This document shows, piece by piece, positions 1 to 5,258 of a stretch of DNA of 5,417 nucleotides (the first letter of the stretch is position 1; the number at the start of each line of letters is the position of its first letter). A program made the position numbers and the translations under genes. The notes beneath the pieces were generated by a model, which saw nothing but the letters and a program-made list of their open reading frames with translations, was not told the origin of the DNA and did not search any database. The DNA is from Candidatus Bipolaricaulota bacterium (GTDB taxonomy: Bacteria; Bipolaricaulota; Bipolaricaulia; UBA7950; UBA9294), in contig JAJOKK010000077.1 in NCBI GenBank assembly GCA_021129875.1, positions 1-5,417 of the forward strand, given 5' to 3'.

Positions 1-46
1 GGCGGTCCGCTTTTGGAGTGGACCATCGGCTGGAAAGGGCATTGGT

Positions 47-73
47 AGGGAAGATCGGCTTCTTTTTATTTTT
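47..73 (+). terminator. Possible intrinsic terminator
   Basis: Bases 47-53 (AGGGAAG) can pair with 59-65 (CTTCTTT) around a 5-nt loop. Four pairs are Watson-Crick at the loop end, then there are two G-U pairs and an A-U pair. A long T-rich tract (63-73, interrupted by one A) follows directly. A stop codon in one open plus frame lies at 46-48, which suits a gene ending at the window edge. The stem is weak, so this is tentative. Confidence 0.35.
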
Positions 74-165
74 TGATTTTACCTACCGGTTGCTTACAGC
101 TAAACAGCCGGGGCCTTTACCTCTCAGGCTATTGTATAACCCTCTTCTCCTTGCAGAACAGAAGC

Positions 166-234
166 TTTCACCGCGCGGAGCACGCAGAGAGTGAAATTGG
201 AACCTTAATGCTTGATCTCAGCGTTCTCAGCGCT
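166..234. repeat. Degenerate inverted repeat, CACCGC/ACGCAGAG type
   Basis: The left arm at 173-190 (GCGCGGAGCACGCAGAGA) and the right arm at 216-233 (TCTCAGCGTTCTCAGCGC) are reverse complements at 15 of 18 positions, separated by 25 bp. A smaller perfect pair, TTTCAC (166-171) and GTGAAA (191-196), flanks the left arm. From memory, elements built from CACCGC-GAG-ACGCAGAG and its complement recur between genes in many unrelated bacterial genomes. This looks like a decayed copy. It encodes nothing recognisable and could be a small non-autonomous repeat or a structured RNA segment. Confidence 0.55.
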
Positions 235-237
235 CCT

Positions 238-277
238 GGGGGGTGCAGTAAACCCCTCTTCGGCTACTACACCCCCC
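238..277. repeat. G-run/C-run hairpin
   Basis: Bases 238-248 (GGGGGGTGCAG) pair with 267-277 (CTACACCCCCC) at 10 of 11 positions around an 18-nt loop. The same C-run (272-277) could instead pair with the seven-G run at 300-306, so the two folds exclude each other. No T-tract follows on either strand, so it is not a standard terminator. In the minus-strand rsfS transcript it would lie about 60 nt past the stop codon, where it could protect the 3' end. Confidence 0.5.
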
Positions 278-335
278 GATGCGGTAAAATGCTTACACTG
301 GGGGGGTTGGGTTAAAGACGAGCGGTGGAAGGGGT

Positions 336-683
336 TTACGCAACAGGCTCCTCTGTCTCTACATTGATGATGTGGTCCGCCCATAGGGATTCGATGTCGT
401 AGAACGCGCGTGTCTCGTGCAGGAAGATGTGTATCACGATCTCGCCGTAGTCGAGCACGATCCAGCGCCGTTCGGTCAACCCTTCACGGTGGATTGTCTT
501 TAGTGGGAATCCATTCCGCAGATTGGCGGCGATCGCCTTGACATGAACCGAGTTATCCCCCTCGGTGATCACGAAGTATCCGGTGGGGATCGGGGCGTCC
601 CTCAGGTCGATCACTACGGTCTGGTTCCCTTTCTTCTCGGCGATCAGCTCGATCGCTGTGCGGAGGAGGGTCTCATCGTTCAT
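336..683 (-). CDS. rsfS: Ribosomal silencing factor RsfS
   Basis: Predicted RsfS/Iojap (DUF143) protein, 115 aa, the usual full length. Known members bind ribosomal protein uL14 on the 50S subunit and block joining with 30S, which reduces translation under starvation. The family signature is clear: VVIDLRDAPI (23-32), YFVITEG (36-42), and the C-terminal block W74, LDYG (77-80), VIHIFL (83-88) and FYDIESLWAD (94-103). The start is well supported. GAGGTG lies 5 nt upstream of the ATG, and the ATG overlaps the stop of the upstream LCP gene as ATGA (680-683), implying translational coupling in one operon. The gene ends with TAA at 338-336, and no convincing T-tract terminator follows. The identification is firm. 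Confidence 0.95.
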   Translation of the reverse strand: MNDETLLRTAIELIAEKKGNQTVVIDLRDAPIPTGYFVITEGDNSVHVKAIAANLRNGFPLKTIHREGLTERRWIVLDYGEIVIHIFLHETRAFYDIESLWADHIINVETEEPVA

Positions 684-1849
684 CTTGTCACCTCAAAGTT
701 TGCTCCGACGATAAGCAGGAGATCTGTGCCGGCAGGCGGCGTAGCAAGTGCCCCATAGAGCGGTGTAAAGTCCTCTAAGGAGACTACGGTCGCCTCGGAG
801 GGGAGGGCTCGTTGCAGCACCCACGCCTTCGCCTCTTCGGACAAGATCACGATCTGCGTCTTTGTGTAGCCGAATGAATCGGCGTTGGCCGTCTTTGTGA
901 TCCTGAAGTCGCGCTTGCGCAGGTGTTCGGCCGTACGTGCCGCCAACATCATCGCTCCGCTTCCGTTATAGATTGCAATGCTGATCTCATCGGGAGTGAG
1001 AAGATCTATCCCCTTGATCGTCTGCGCGATAATCCGCGCCGTCGCCACGACCCGCATCTCCAGGTAACTGACCCCATCGATCGTCACCGGTTCCGTTGGG
1101 ATGGTTGCCATTTGCATTTGATCGAATCTTAGTCTCCGTACGAGCTTTGACAGGTCGAATAGGTCGATCAGCGAGAGATTGGTGCTCAGGTACGGGTGGA
1201 TCGCCTTTATAATCTCGCGGATTGCGGTCTCCTCTTGGTGGTGGAACCCCTTTTCCAAGATGGCTGCGATCAGCTTCTGGTGGCGGGCGATCCGACCGAT
1301 GTCTCCGGTCTCATCACGGTAGCGGATGTAGTGGAGGGCTGTCTTACCGTCCATCGTCTGCGTACCGGGATAGATATCGATATGGAGTGGAGGATCGGCC
1401 CGCTCGTCGGTGTAGACCATCCGTTCTTCCACGGTGAGGGTAATCCCGCCCAGCAGATCGATCAGTCTCTCAAACCCGGTATAGTCCAAGGTGACATAGA
1501 ATGGGACCTCGATCCCGAGCAGAGCGGAGACGGTCTCGCAGGCGAGTCTTGCCCCGCCTAACGGGTACGCAGCGTTCAGTTTGTGGAACTCTCCGTCGGG
1601 AAACTTTGCCCGTAGGTCACGCGGCAAGGAGAGCAATACAACTTCCTCCTCCGGTGCCAGGCTCAGGAGGATTATTGTGTCGCTTCGGCTTGTATTTTCG
1701 CTCTGGTCCAGGCCGAGGAGCAAGATATTGGTTCGCTCCCCTTGCGCAATGAGACGTCCGACCTGACGTTGGGTTATAAAGTACCACCCGAGCACAATCC
1801 CGACGACGGCTATCACCGCAACCAAGGCGATCAGGATCTGTCTACGCAT
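680..1849 (-). CDS. LCP (LytR-CpsA-Psr) family cell-wall ligase
   Basis: A 389-aa membrane-anchored protein. LCP enzymes transfer undecaprenyl-linked glycopolymers (teichoic acids, capsule or similar) onto peptidoglycan outside the cell. A short cytoplasmic start (MRRQ) is followed by one membrane helix (about 5-24). The LCP domain spans about 40-205, with GLD (D48), RSDT (D57), the SLPRD motif (R77, D78), KLNAAY (K90) and the RYRDETGDIGR..RHQ block (R176, R178, R186, R189, Q191). These match the metal- and pyrophosphate-binding acidic and arginine residues of the family. A LytR_C domain follows at about 288-382 (IAIYNGSG at its start). The ATG is preceded by GAGGGGGG and AACG, a good ribosome-binding site. 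Its stop overlaps rsfS. In many genomes nadD and yqeK belong to this cluster, but here the gene is first and diverges from mtaB. The polymer it attaches is unknown. Confidence 0.93.
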   Translation of the reverse strand: MRRQILIALVAVIAVVGIVLGWYFITQRQVGRLIAQGERTNILLLGLDQSENTSRSDTIILLSLAPEEEVVLLSLPRDLRAKFPDGEFHKLNAAYPLGGARLACETVSALLGIEVPFYVTLDYTGFERLIDLLGGITLTVEERMVYTDERADPPLHIDIYPGTQTMDGKTALHYIRYRDETGDIGRIARHQKLIAAILEKGFHHQEETAIREIIKAIHPYLSTNLSLIDLFDLSKLVRRLRFDQMQMATIPTEPVTIDGVSYLEMRVVATARIIAQTIKGIDLLTPDEISIAIYNGSGAMMLAARTAEHLRKRDFRITKTANADSFGYTKTQIVILSEEAKAWVLQRALPSEATVVSLEDFTPLYGALATPPAGTDLLLIVGANFEVTR

Positions 1850-1907
1850 CGTTCCCCCCCCTCATTAAGAAATCCGTACCCCCGACGCTATCATAAGGAG
1901 GGGTAAA

Positions 1908-1931
1908 TGTCAACCGTCATGATGGTTGACA
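1908..1931. promoter_or_regulatory. 24-bp palindromic operator candidate
   Basis: A near-perfect dyad with 12-bp arms. TGTCAACC on the left mirrors GGTTGACA on the right, with one mismatched pair (G1916 against T1923). It lies in the divergent spacer, 59 bp from the LCP start codon. Both strands read TTGACA outward at its ends, so a bound dimer could cover a -35 box in either direction. The length and symmetry suit a dimeric helix-turn-helix regulator, but I cannot name one. No T-tract follows, so it is not a terminator. Confidence 0.55.
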
Positions 1932-1953
1932 GAGGAGGGCAGTGGGGTATCCT
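1926..1953 (+). promoter_or_regulatory. Candidate sigma-70-type promoter for mtaB
   Basis: A perfect TTGACA (1926-1931) is followed after 16 bp by TATCCT (1948-1953), four of six matches to TATAAT. Transcription would begin near 1960, just before the octamer array that holds the likely mtaB start. The -35 box is the right end of the palindrome, so repression by a protein bound there would be simple. On the minus strand a matching TTGACA (1913-1908) has only a poor -10 at normal spacing, so an LCP promoter here is less certain. Confidence 0.45.
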
Positions 1954-1979
1954 TATCGGTGCAGGAAGCGAAGGAGGGT

Positions 1980-2040
1980 GGGGAGATGGGAGGATGGGAG
2001 GATGAGAGGATGAGAGGATGGGGAGATGGGAGGATGGGAG
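1980..2040. repeat. 8-bp tandem repeat array (GGGAGGAT type)
   Basis: Seven contiguous octamers fill 1980-2035: GGGGAGAT, GGGAGGAT, GGGAGGAT, GAGAGGAT, GAGAGGAT, GGGGAGAT, GGGAGGAT, then a partial GGGAG. There is a 40-bp higher order: the 21 bp at 1980-2000 recur exactly at 2020-2040. Each unit boundary makes an ATG behind a purine-rich stretch, so the array looks like repeated ribosome-binding-site/start modules. The last ATG (2034) is the most plausible start of mtaB. Such arrays normally change length by slippage. Confidence 0.9.
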
Positions 2041-3428
2041 TCTTTCTGATCTCTCAACCTCAGAACTTCCCAACTTCCCAACTTCGCACTCCCCCCCCCT
2101 CTCCTGTTGAAACGAGACAGGCCCGTCCGCGTATCGGCTTTCTCACCTTCGGCTGTCGGGTGAACCAGTATGAGACGCAGATGATGCGCGAACGGTTGGA
2201 GGAGCGGTTTGAGATCGTCAAAGGAGAGGCCGATCTCTACATCGTGAACGCCTGCACGGTCACCTCCCTGGCCGAGCGCAAGGCCCGCCAGGCGATCCGT
2301 CGCCTGCGACGGGAGTGGCCGGGGGCGAGGATACTCCTTGTCGGTTGTCTTGCCGATGGGGTCATTCAGAGGTTGACCCGGGTTGAGGAGGCGGACCTCC
2401 TTGCCGGTAATGCGTGGAAAGAGAGGATCGACGAGGCGGTGACCGAGGTCCTTGCCGGTCGGCGCGGCATCCTTTCCGTGGAGAGGTCGCCCTCGCTCGA
2501 TCGGGAGGCGGTCGTCTCGCACAGCGGCCGTGTGCGGGCCTTCCTAAAGGTGCAAGACGGCTGCGATCTTGCCTGCACCTTCTGCCGCACCACACAGGTC
2601 CGTGGCCCCTCGCGCAGTAAGTCGGTCTCCTCAACCGCTGCCGAAGCATGCCGGTTGGTGGTGAACGGCTATTCTGAGATTGTCCTCACCGGGATCAATA
2701 TTGCCCAGTATGCGCCGGCGGACGGCGATTTAGCCGGTCTTACCCGGGATCTCTTGCGGATTGACGGGCTGCGGCGTCTGCGCATTGCATCGATAGATCC
2801 TTCCGGGATAACCGCGGACTTGGTCGATGCCTTTGCTGAGGATCGGCGTGTCTGCCCGTACTTCCACATCCCCCTTCAGAGCGGGGACGACACCGTGCTT
2901 CGCCGCATGAAGCGGGGCTACAGATCGGCCTTCTACCGCGCGCGGGTCGAACTCATCCGGCAAAAGATCCCCCAGGCTACGTTCGGCACGGACGTAATCG
3001 TCGGGTTCCCCGGCGAAGACGAAGCTGCGTTCATCCGAACCTGCACCCTGATTGAGGAGATCGGGTTTGCGAACATGCACATATTCCGCTACTCTCCCCG
3101 AGAGGGGACTGCGGCGGCGAACCTCGCCGGCGCGATCCCCGAGCAGGAGAAGAAGGAACGAGCGAGTCGCCTTGAGCGTCTAGGACGGACCGTACGGCGG
3201 CGCTTGTTCGACTCGCTGGTGGGAAGCGAGCAGGTGGTGCTGATCGAGGAGGAACGCAACGGGCGCCACCGCGGCTATACGCAAGGATACATCGACACCC
3301 TTCTCCCCACTGGGAGCTCGGCCCGGCCCGGCGACGAAGTGCGGATCAGGATTACAGAAGCGACCGATACACATCTTTATGGGGTGAGAGAGAATCGAAC
3401 CGACGACTGCAGAGATAACCCTGCGTGA
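2034..3428 (+). CDS. mtaB: tRNA t6A37 methylthiotransferase MtaB
   Basis: Radical-SAM methylthiotransferase predicted to turn t6A37 into ms2t6A37 in tRNAs that read ANN codons. From the ATG at 2034 it has 464 aa. The N-terminal UPF0004 domain has its three cluster-binding cysteines: C41 in GCRVNQYE, C74 in NACTVT and C105 in VGCLAD. The radical-SAM motif DGCDLACTFC holds C177, C181 and C184. Further blocks are TGIN (219-222), FHIPLQSG (277-284) and VGFPGE (323-328), with a TRAM-like domain at about 395-451. The NACTVT and FGCRVNQYE signatures favour MtaB over MiaB or RimO. The start is uncertain. Homology begins at about RIGFLTFGC (codons from 2130), with no ATG, GTG or TTG nearby. The closest in-frame ATG is 2034 (GGGGAG 8 nt upstream), inside the octamer array, so about 32 extra low-complexity residues precede the core. 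In-frame ATGs at 2010 and 1986 and a TTG at 1926 are less likely. Confidence 0.92.
   Translation: MGVFLISQPQNFPTSQLRTPPPSPVETRQARPRIGFLTFGCRVNQYETQMMRERLEERFEIVKGEADLYIVNACTVTSLAERKARQAIRRLRREWPGARILLVGCLADGVIQRLTRVEEADLLAGNAWKERIDEAVTEVLAGRRGILSVERSPSLDREAVVSHSGRVRAFLKVQDGCDLACTFCRTTQVRGPSRSKSVSSTAAEACRLVVNGYSEIVLTGINIAQYAPADGDLAGLTRDLLRIDGLRRLRIASIDPSGITADLVDAFAEDRRVCPYFHIPLQSGDDTVLRRMKRGYRSAFYRARVELIRQKIPQATFGTDVIVGFPGEDEAAFIRTCTLIEEIGFANMHIFRYSPREGTAAANLAGAIPEQEKKERASRLERLGRTVRRRLFDSLVGSEQVVLIEEERNGRHRGYTQGYIDTLLPTGSSARPGDEVRIRITEATDTHLYGVRENRTDDCRDNPA
2064..2087. repeat. Second 8-bp repeat (AACTTCCC) inside the mtaB 5' end
   Basis: Three octamers lie in a row: AACTTCCC, AACTTCCC and AACTTCGC. 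On the other strand they read GGGAAGTT, so they resemble an inverted relative of the GGGAGGAT array 24 bp upstream. The two arrays could pair partially in RNA (GGGAG against CTTCCC). If mtaB starts at 2034, this stretch is translated as part of a Pro/Ser/Gln-rich leader. I recall GGGAAGTT-like arrays from other environmental bacterial genomes. Confidence 0.75.
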
Positions 3429-4338
3429 CAACACGGAATCGACCGCCCTTCTGGGCGAGTTCCACCGCAACTTGAAGGAGATCGAGAAGGCGTTTCCAGC
3501 GCGGATCATTGCGCGGGGGGAGACGATACGCATTGAGGGGGCCGCGAAAGAGGTAGAGCAGGTTCGTTCCCTGTTTGAGAAGCTGCTCGATATTATCGAG
3601 TCGAATCACATCCCCAGCCCGGCCGATGTCCGGTACCTGATCTCTCGGATCAAAGGGAACGAGAATGTGGACGGGGTCCTCTCCGATGTAGTGCGGGTGA
3701 CCCACTGGGGCGAGGAGATCCGGGCGAAGACGGCTGGCCAGCACCGTTATATCGAAGCTATTCGCGGAAACGATATCGTCTTCTCCATCGGCCCGGCAGG
3801 GACGGGAAAGACGTACCTCGCCGTGGCGATGGCGATCGATTATCTGAAGCGGGAGAAGGTGAAGCGGATCATCCTCACCCGGCCGGCGGTCGAAGCCGGA
3901 GAGGAATTGGGCTTCCTCCCCGGGGATATTCAGGCGAAGGTAAGCCCGTATCTGCGGCCGTTGTACGACGCGATATTTGACATGATCCCGGCAAAAGAGT
4001 TTGAGAAGCTGAACGAACATGGGCGGATCGAGATGGCCCCGCTCGCCTTTATGCGCGGCCGCACGTTGAACAACAGTTTCGTCATCCTCGATGAGGCGCA
4101 GAACACGACCTCGATCCAGATGAAGATGTTCCTGACCCGTCTCGGTTTTCATTCCAAGGTGGTGATCACCGGGGATATCACCCAGATCGACCTCGAGGAC
4201 GGCGCCTCAGGCCTCGCCGCAGTCCGCTCGATCCTTAGCGGCGTCAAAGGGATCTCCTTTGTCGCCCTGGACAAGACCGATGTTGTTCGTCACCCGCTCG
4301 TGGCGAGGATCATTGAGGCCTATGAGAAGTGCTCGTAG
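3421..4338 (+). CDS. PhoH-like P-loop ATPase
   Basis: PhoH-family ATPase, 305 aa from the proposed start. Family members are linked to RNA metabolism and often sit near ybeY, but their exact role is unsettled. A KH-like N-terminal region (about 15-60) precedes the P-loop domain. Walker A is GPAGTGKT (124-131, K130). The family motif TRPAVEAGEELGFLPGD spans 153-169. Walker B is VILDEAQN (221-228, D224/E225), followed by VITGD (248-252) and DVVRHPLVARI near the end. The start is odd. The frame is open from 3388 with no ATG or GTG. The first conventional start, TTG at 3472, has no ribosome-binding site and cuts the conserved ALLGEFHRNL segment. I chose CTG at 3421, which overlaps the mtaB stop by 8 nt and allows reinitiation. 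ATA at 3415 and ATC at 3394 (GGTGAG 5 nt upstream) are alternatives. The function call is firm and the start is not. Confidence 0.92.
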   Translation: MRDNTESTALLGEFHRNLKEIEKAFPARIIARGETIRIEGAAKEVEQVRSLFEKLLDIIESNHIPSPADVRYLISRIKGNENVDGVLSDVVRVTHWGEEIRAKTAGQHRYIEAIRGNDIVFSIGPAGTGKTYLAVAMAIDYLKREKVKRIILTRPAVEAGEELGFLPGDIQAKVSPYLRPLYDAIFDMIPAKEFEKLNEHGRIEMAPLAFMRGRTLNNSFVILDEAQNTTSIQMKMFLTRLGFHSKVVITGDITQIDLEDGASGLAAVRSILSGVKGISFVALDKTDVVRHPLVARIIEAYEKCS

Positions 4339-4422
4339 GCCAGAACCTGCGCGACCTAGCGGTAACTTCCTCCCTTGCGCCGGCGGGAGAGACGGTCTAC
4401 CATATTACAGTCGAGCAGCGAT
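4339..4422 (+). other. Spacer before the tRNAs, possible weak promoter
   Basis: This 84-bp gap contains a small hairpin, CTCCC (4370-4374) with GGGAG (4385-4389), but no T-tract, so phoH transcription may continue into the tRNAs. A weak promoter is possible: TTGCGC (4375-4380), 17 bp, TACCAT (4398-4403), giving a start a few bases before the tRNA-Ser 5' end. Both boxes match consensus poorly. Confidence 0.3.
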
Positions 4423-4506
4423 GGAGGGATGACCGAATGGCAAGGAGCCAGTCTCGAAAACTGGTACGCCCGCAAGGGCTTCGGGGTTCGAATCCCCGTC
4501 CCTCCG
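4423..4506 (+). tRNA. tRNA-Ser (anticodon CGA)
   Basis: Class II tRNA. The acceptor stem is GGAGGGA (4423-4429) with TCCCTCC (4499-4505), and G4506 is the discriminator, as is typical of serine tRNAs. The anticodon stem CCAGT/ACTGG (4448-4452, 4460-4464) closes the loop CTCGAAA, giving anticodon CGA at 4455-4457, which reads UCG. The long variable arm forms GCCC/GGGC (4468-4471, 4476-4479). The T arm is CGGGG-TTCGAAT-CCCCG (4482-4498). CCA is not encoded and must be added enzymatically. The D stem is short and imperfect. Confidence 0.96.
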
Positions 4507-4514
4507 CTTAATAT

Positions 4515-4590
4515 GCGCCCGTAGCTCAGTGGATAGAGCGTCGCACTGCGGATGCGAAGGTCAGAGGTTCAAATCCTCTCGGGCGTACCA
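4515..4590 (+). tRNA. tRNA-Arg (anticodon GCG)
   Basis: It begins 8 nt after tRNA-Ser, so the two are probably cotranscribed. The acceptor GCGCCCG (4515-4521) pairs with CGGGCGT (4580-4586), with a G-U first pair, discriminator A4587 and an encoded CCA (4588-4590). The D stem is GCTC/GAGC (4524-4527, 4536-4539), and the D loop has GGA, with A at position 20, a known arginine identity base. The anticodon stem TCGCA/TGCGA (4541-4545, 4553-4557) closes CTGCGGA, giving anticodon GCG at 4548-4550. This reads CGC (and CGU by wobble). Most bacteria use ACG, edited to ICG by TadA, for these codons. Confidence 0.95.
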
Positions 4591-4601
4591 CAAAAGCAAC
4601 T

Positions 4602-5258
4602 ATGAACATCCATGTTATAGACTTAACGCAAGAGATGGTCGACGGAATGTCAGCCTACCCCGGCGACCGTTTGGGGGTAAGGATCACCCGTCTTGCTCAT
4701 TTTTCGACCGATGGATACAACCTCTCCCGATTCACCCGCCTTGAGAGCCACTGCGGCACCCATATCGATAGCCCTCTTCACTTCAGTGAAAACGGAGCTG
4801 ATCTCACAGGGATGCCTTTGCAGGTTCTGCCGGCGACCATCGTCAGCACCCAGGTTAACCCGATCGGCCCAGAGGTGTTCGCGCGATCAGGGACGCTCAG
4901 TGGGCGTGCTGTCCTTGTCCATACCGGCTGGGATGCGCGGATTGGAACACCTGGCTACTTCCAGGACGCCCCTTCCCTAACACCGGAAGGTGCGCAGTTC
5001 CTCGCAGAGAGCAAGATTGCCCTTCTTGGACTGGACATGCCGAGCCCGGACCCGTGCGGATCATCCGAGTATCCAGTTCACCACATCCTTCTTGGGGCGG
5101 ATATTCCGATCGTCGAAGGGCTGGTTCGCCTGGAGGAAGCGATCGCCGAGGAAGGGTCGCCGTACTTTCTCGCCTTCCCCCTCAAAGTAAAGGGAATGGA
5201 CGGCTCCCCGGTGCGTGCAGCAGTCCTCTTCTTCTCAAGTGACTGTGCAAGACCGTAG
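4602..5258 (+). CDS. Cyclase-family metal-dependent hydrolase (KynB-like fold)
   Basis: A 218-aa protein of the 'putative cyclase' family (PF04199), which includes kynurenine formamidase and other amide or lactone hydrolases. The metal-binding signature HCGTHIDSPLHF (50-61) is intact, with H50, H54, D56 and H60. DGYN (37-40) precedes it, and the C-terminal half has GLDMPSPDP (143-151), the His pair H160/H161 and IVEGL (170-174), whose E172 sits where the family has a conserved glutamate. Length and start (MNIHVIDLTQEM) match the family, so the ATG at 4602 is likely right. It lies only 11 nt after the tRNA-Arg CCA and has no clear ribosome-binding site, so its mRNA may arise by tRNA 3' processing. 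No tryptophan-pathway neighbour is visible, so kynurenine formamidase activity is only one option. The hsdM remnant starts directly after its stop. Confidence 0.88.
   Translation: MNIHVIDLTQEMVDGMSAYPGDRLGVRITRLAHFSTDGYNLSRFTRLESHCGTHIDSPLHFSENGADLTGMPLQVLPATIVSTQVNPIGPEVFARSGTLSGRAVLVHTGWDARIGTPGYFQDAPSLTPEGAQFLAESKIALLGLDMPSPDPCGSSEYPVHHILLGADIPIVEGLVRLEEAIAEEGSPYFLAFPLKVKGMDGSPVRAAVLFFSSDCARP

Larger units (their letters stand above)
1..335. other. Gene-free left spacer with repeats and hairpins
   Basis: I see no supportable complete gene here. Two plus-strand frames are open from the window edge. One ends at a TAG at 46-48 (its last residues include PLLEWTIGW) and is followed by a hairpin and T-tract. 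The other runs to a TGA at 192-194 and its end reads through the inverted repeat described separately. Either could be the tail of a gene lying to the left, but I recognise neither. The right half (238-339) is dominated by G and C runs that can fold into alternative hairpins, and it forms the 3' flank of the minus-strand rsfS gene. Confidence 0.6.

Noticed and set aside
4..24. Hairpin GGTCCGC/GTGGACC near the left edge as a terminator
   Set aside because: The T-tract lies over 35 bp downstream, too far for an intrinsic terminator.
73..315. 80-codon plus-strand open frame
   Set aside because: It runs through the inverted repeat and the G/C runs, has no recognisable domain and no ribosome-binding site, and its composition is that of the spacer.
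1196..1561. 121-codon plus-strand frame opposite the LCP gene
   Set aside because: It is antisense to the conserved LCP domain and has no recognisable motif.
1980..2087. CRISPR-like repeat
   Set aside because: Units are 8 bp and contiguous with no spacers, so this is a simple tandem repeat rather than a CRISPR array.
1953..2522. 189-codon minus-strand frame opposite mtaB
   Set aside because: It is antisense to the conserved UPF0004 domain and its end is just the octamer array translated as Ser/Pro/His repeats.
3352..4152. 266-codon minus-strand open frame opposite the PhoH-like gene
   Set aside because: It is a shadow of a strongly conserved P-loop gene. Its translation shows no domain and it has no supporting neighbours.
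4529..4744. 71-codon plus-strand frame overlapping tRNA-Arg and the cyclase start
   Set aside because: It overlaps a well-formed tRNA and lies in the wrong frame for the conserved cyclase gene.
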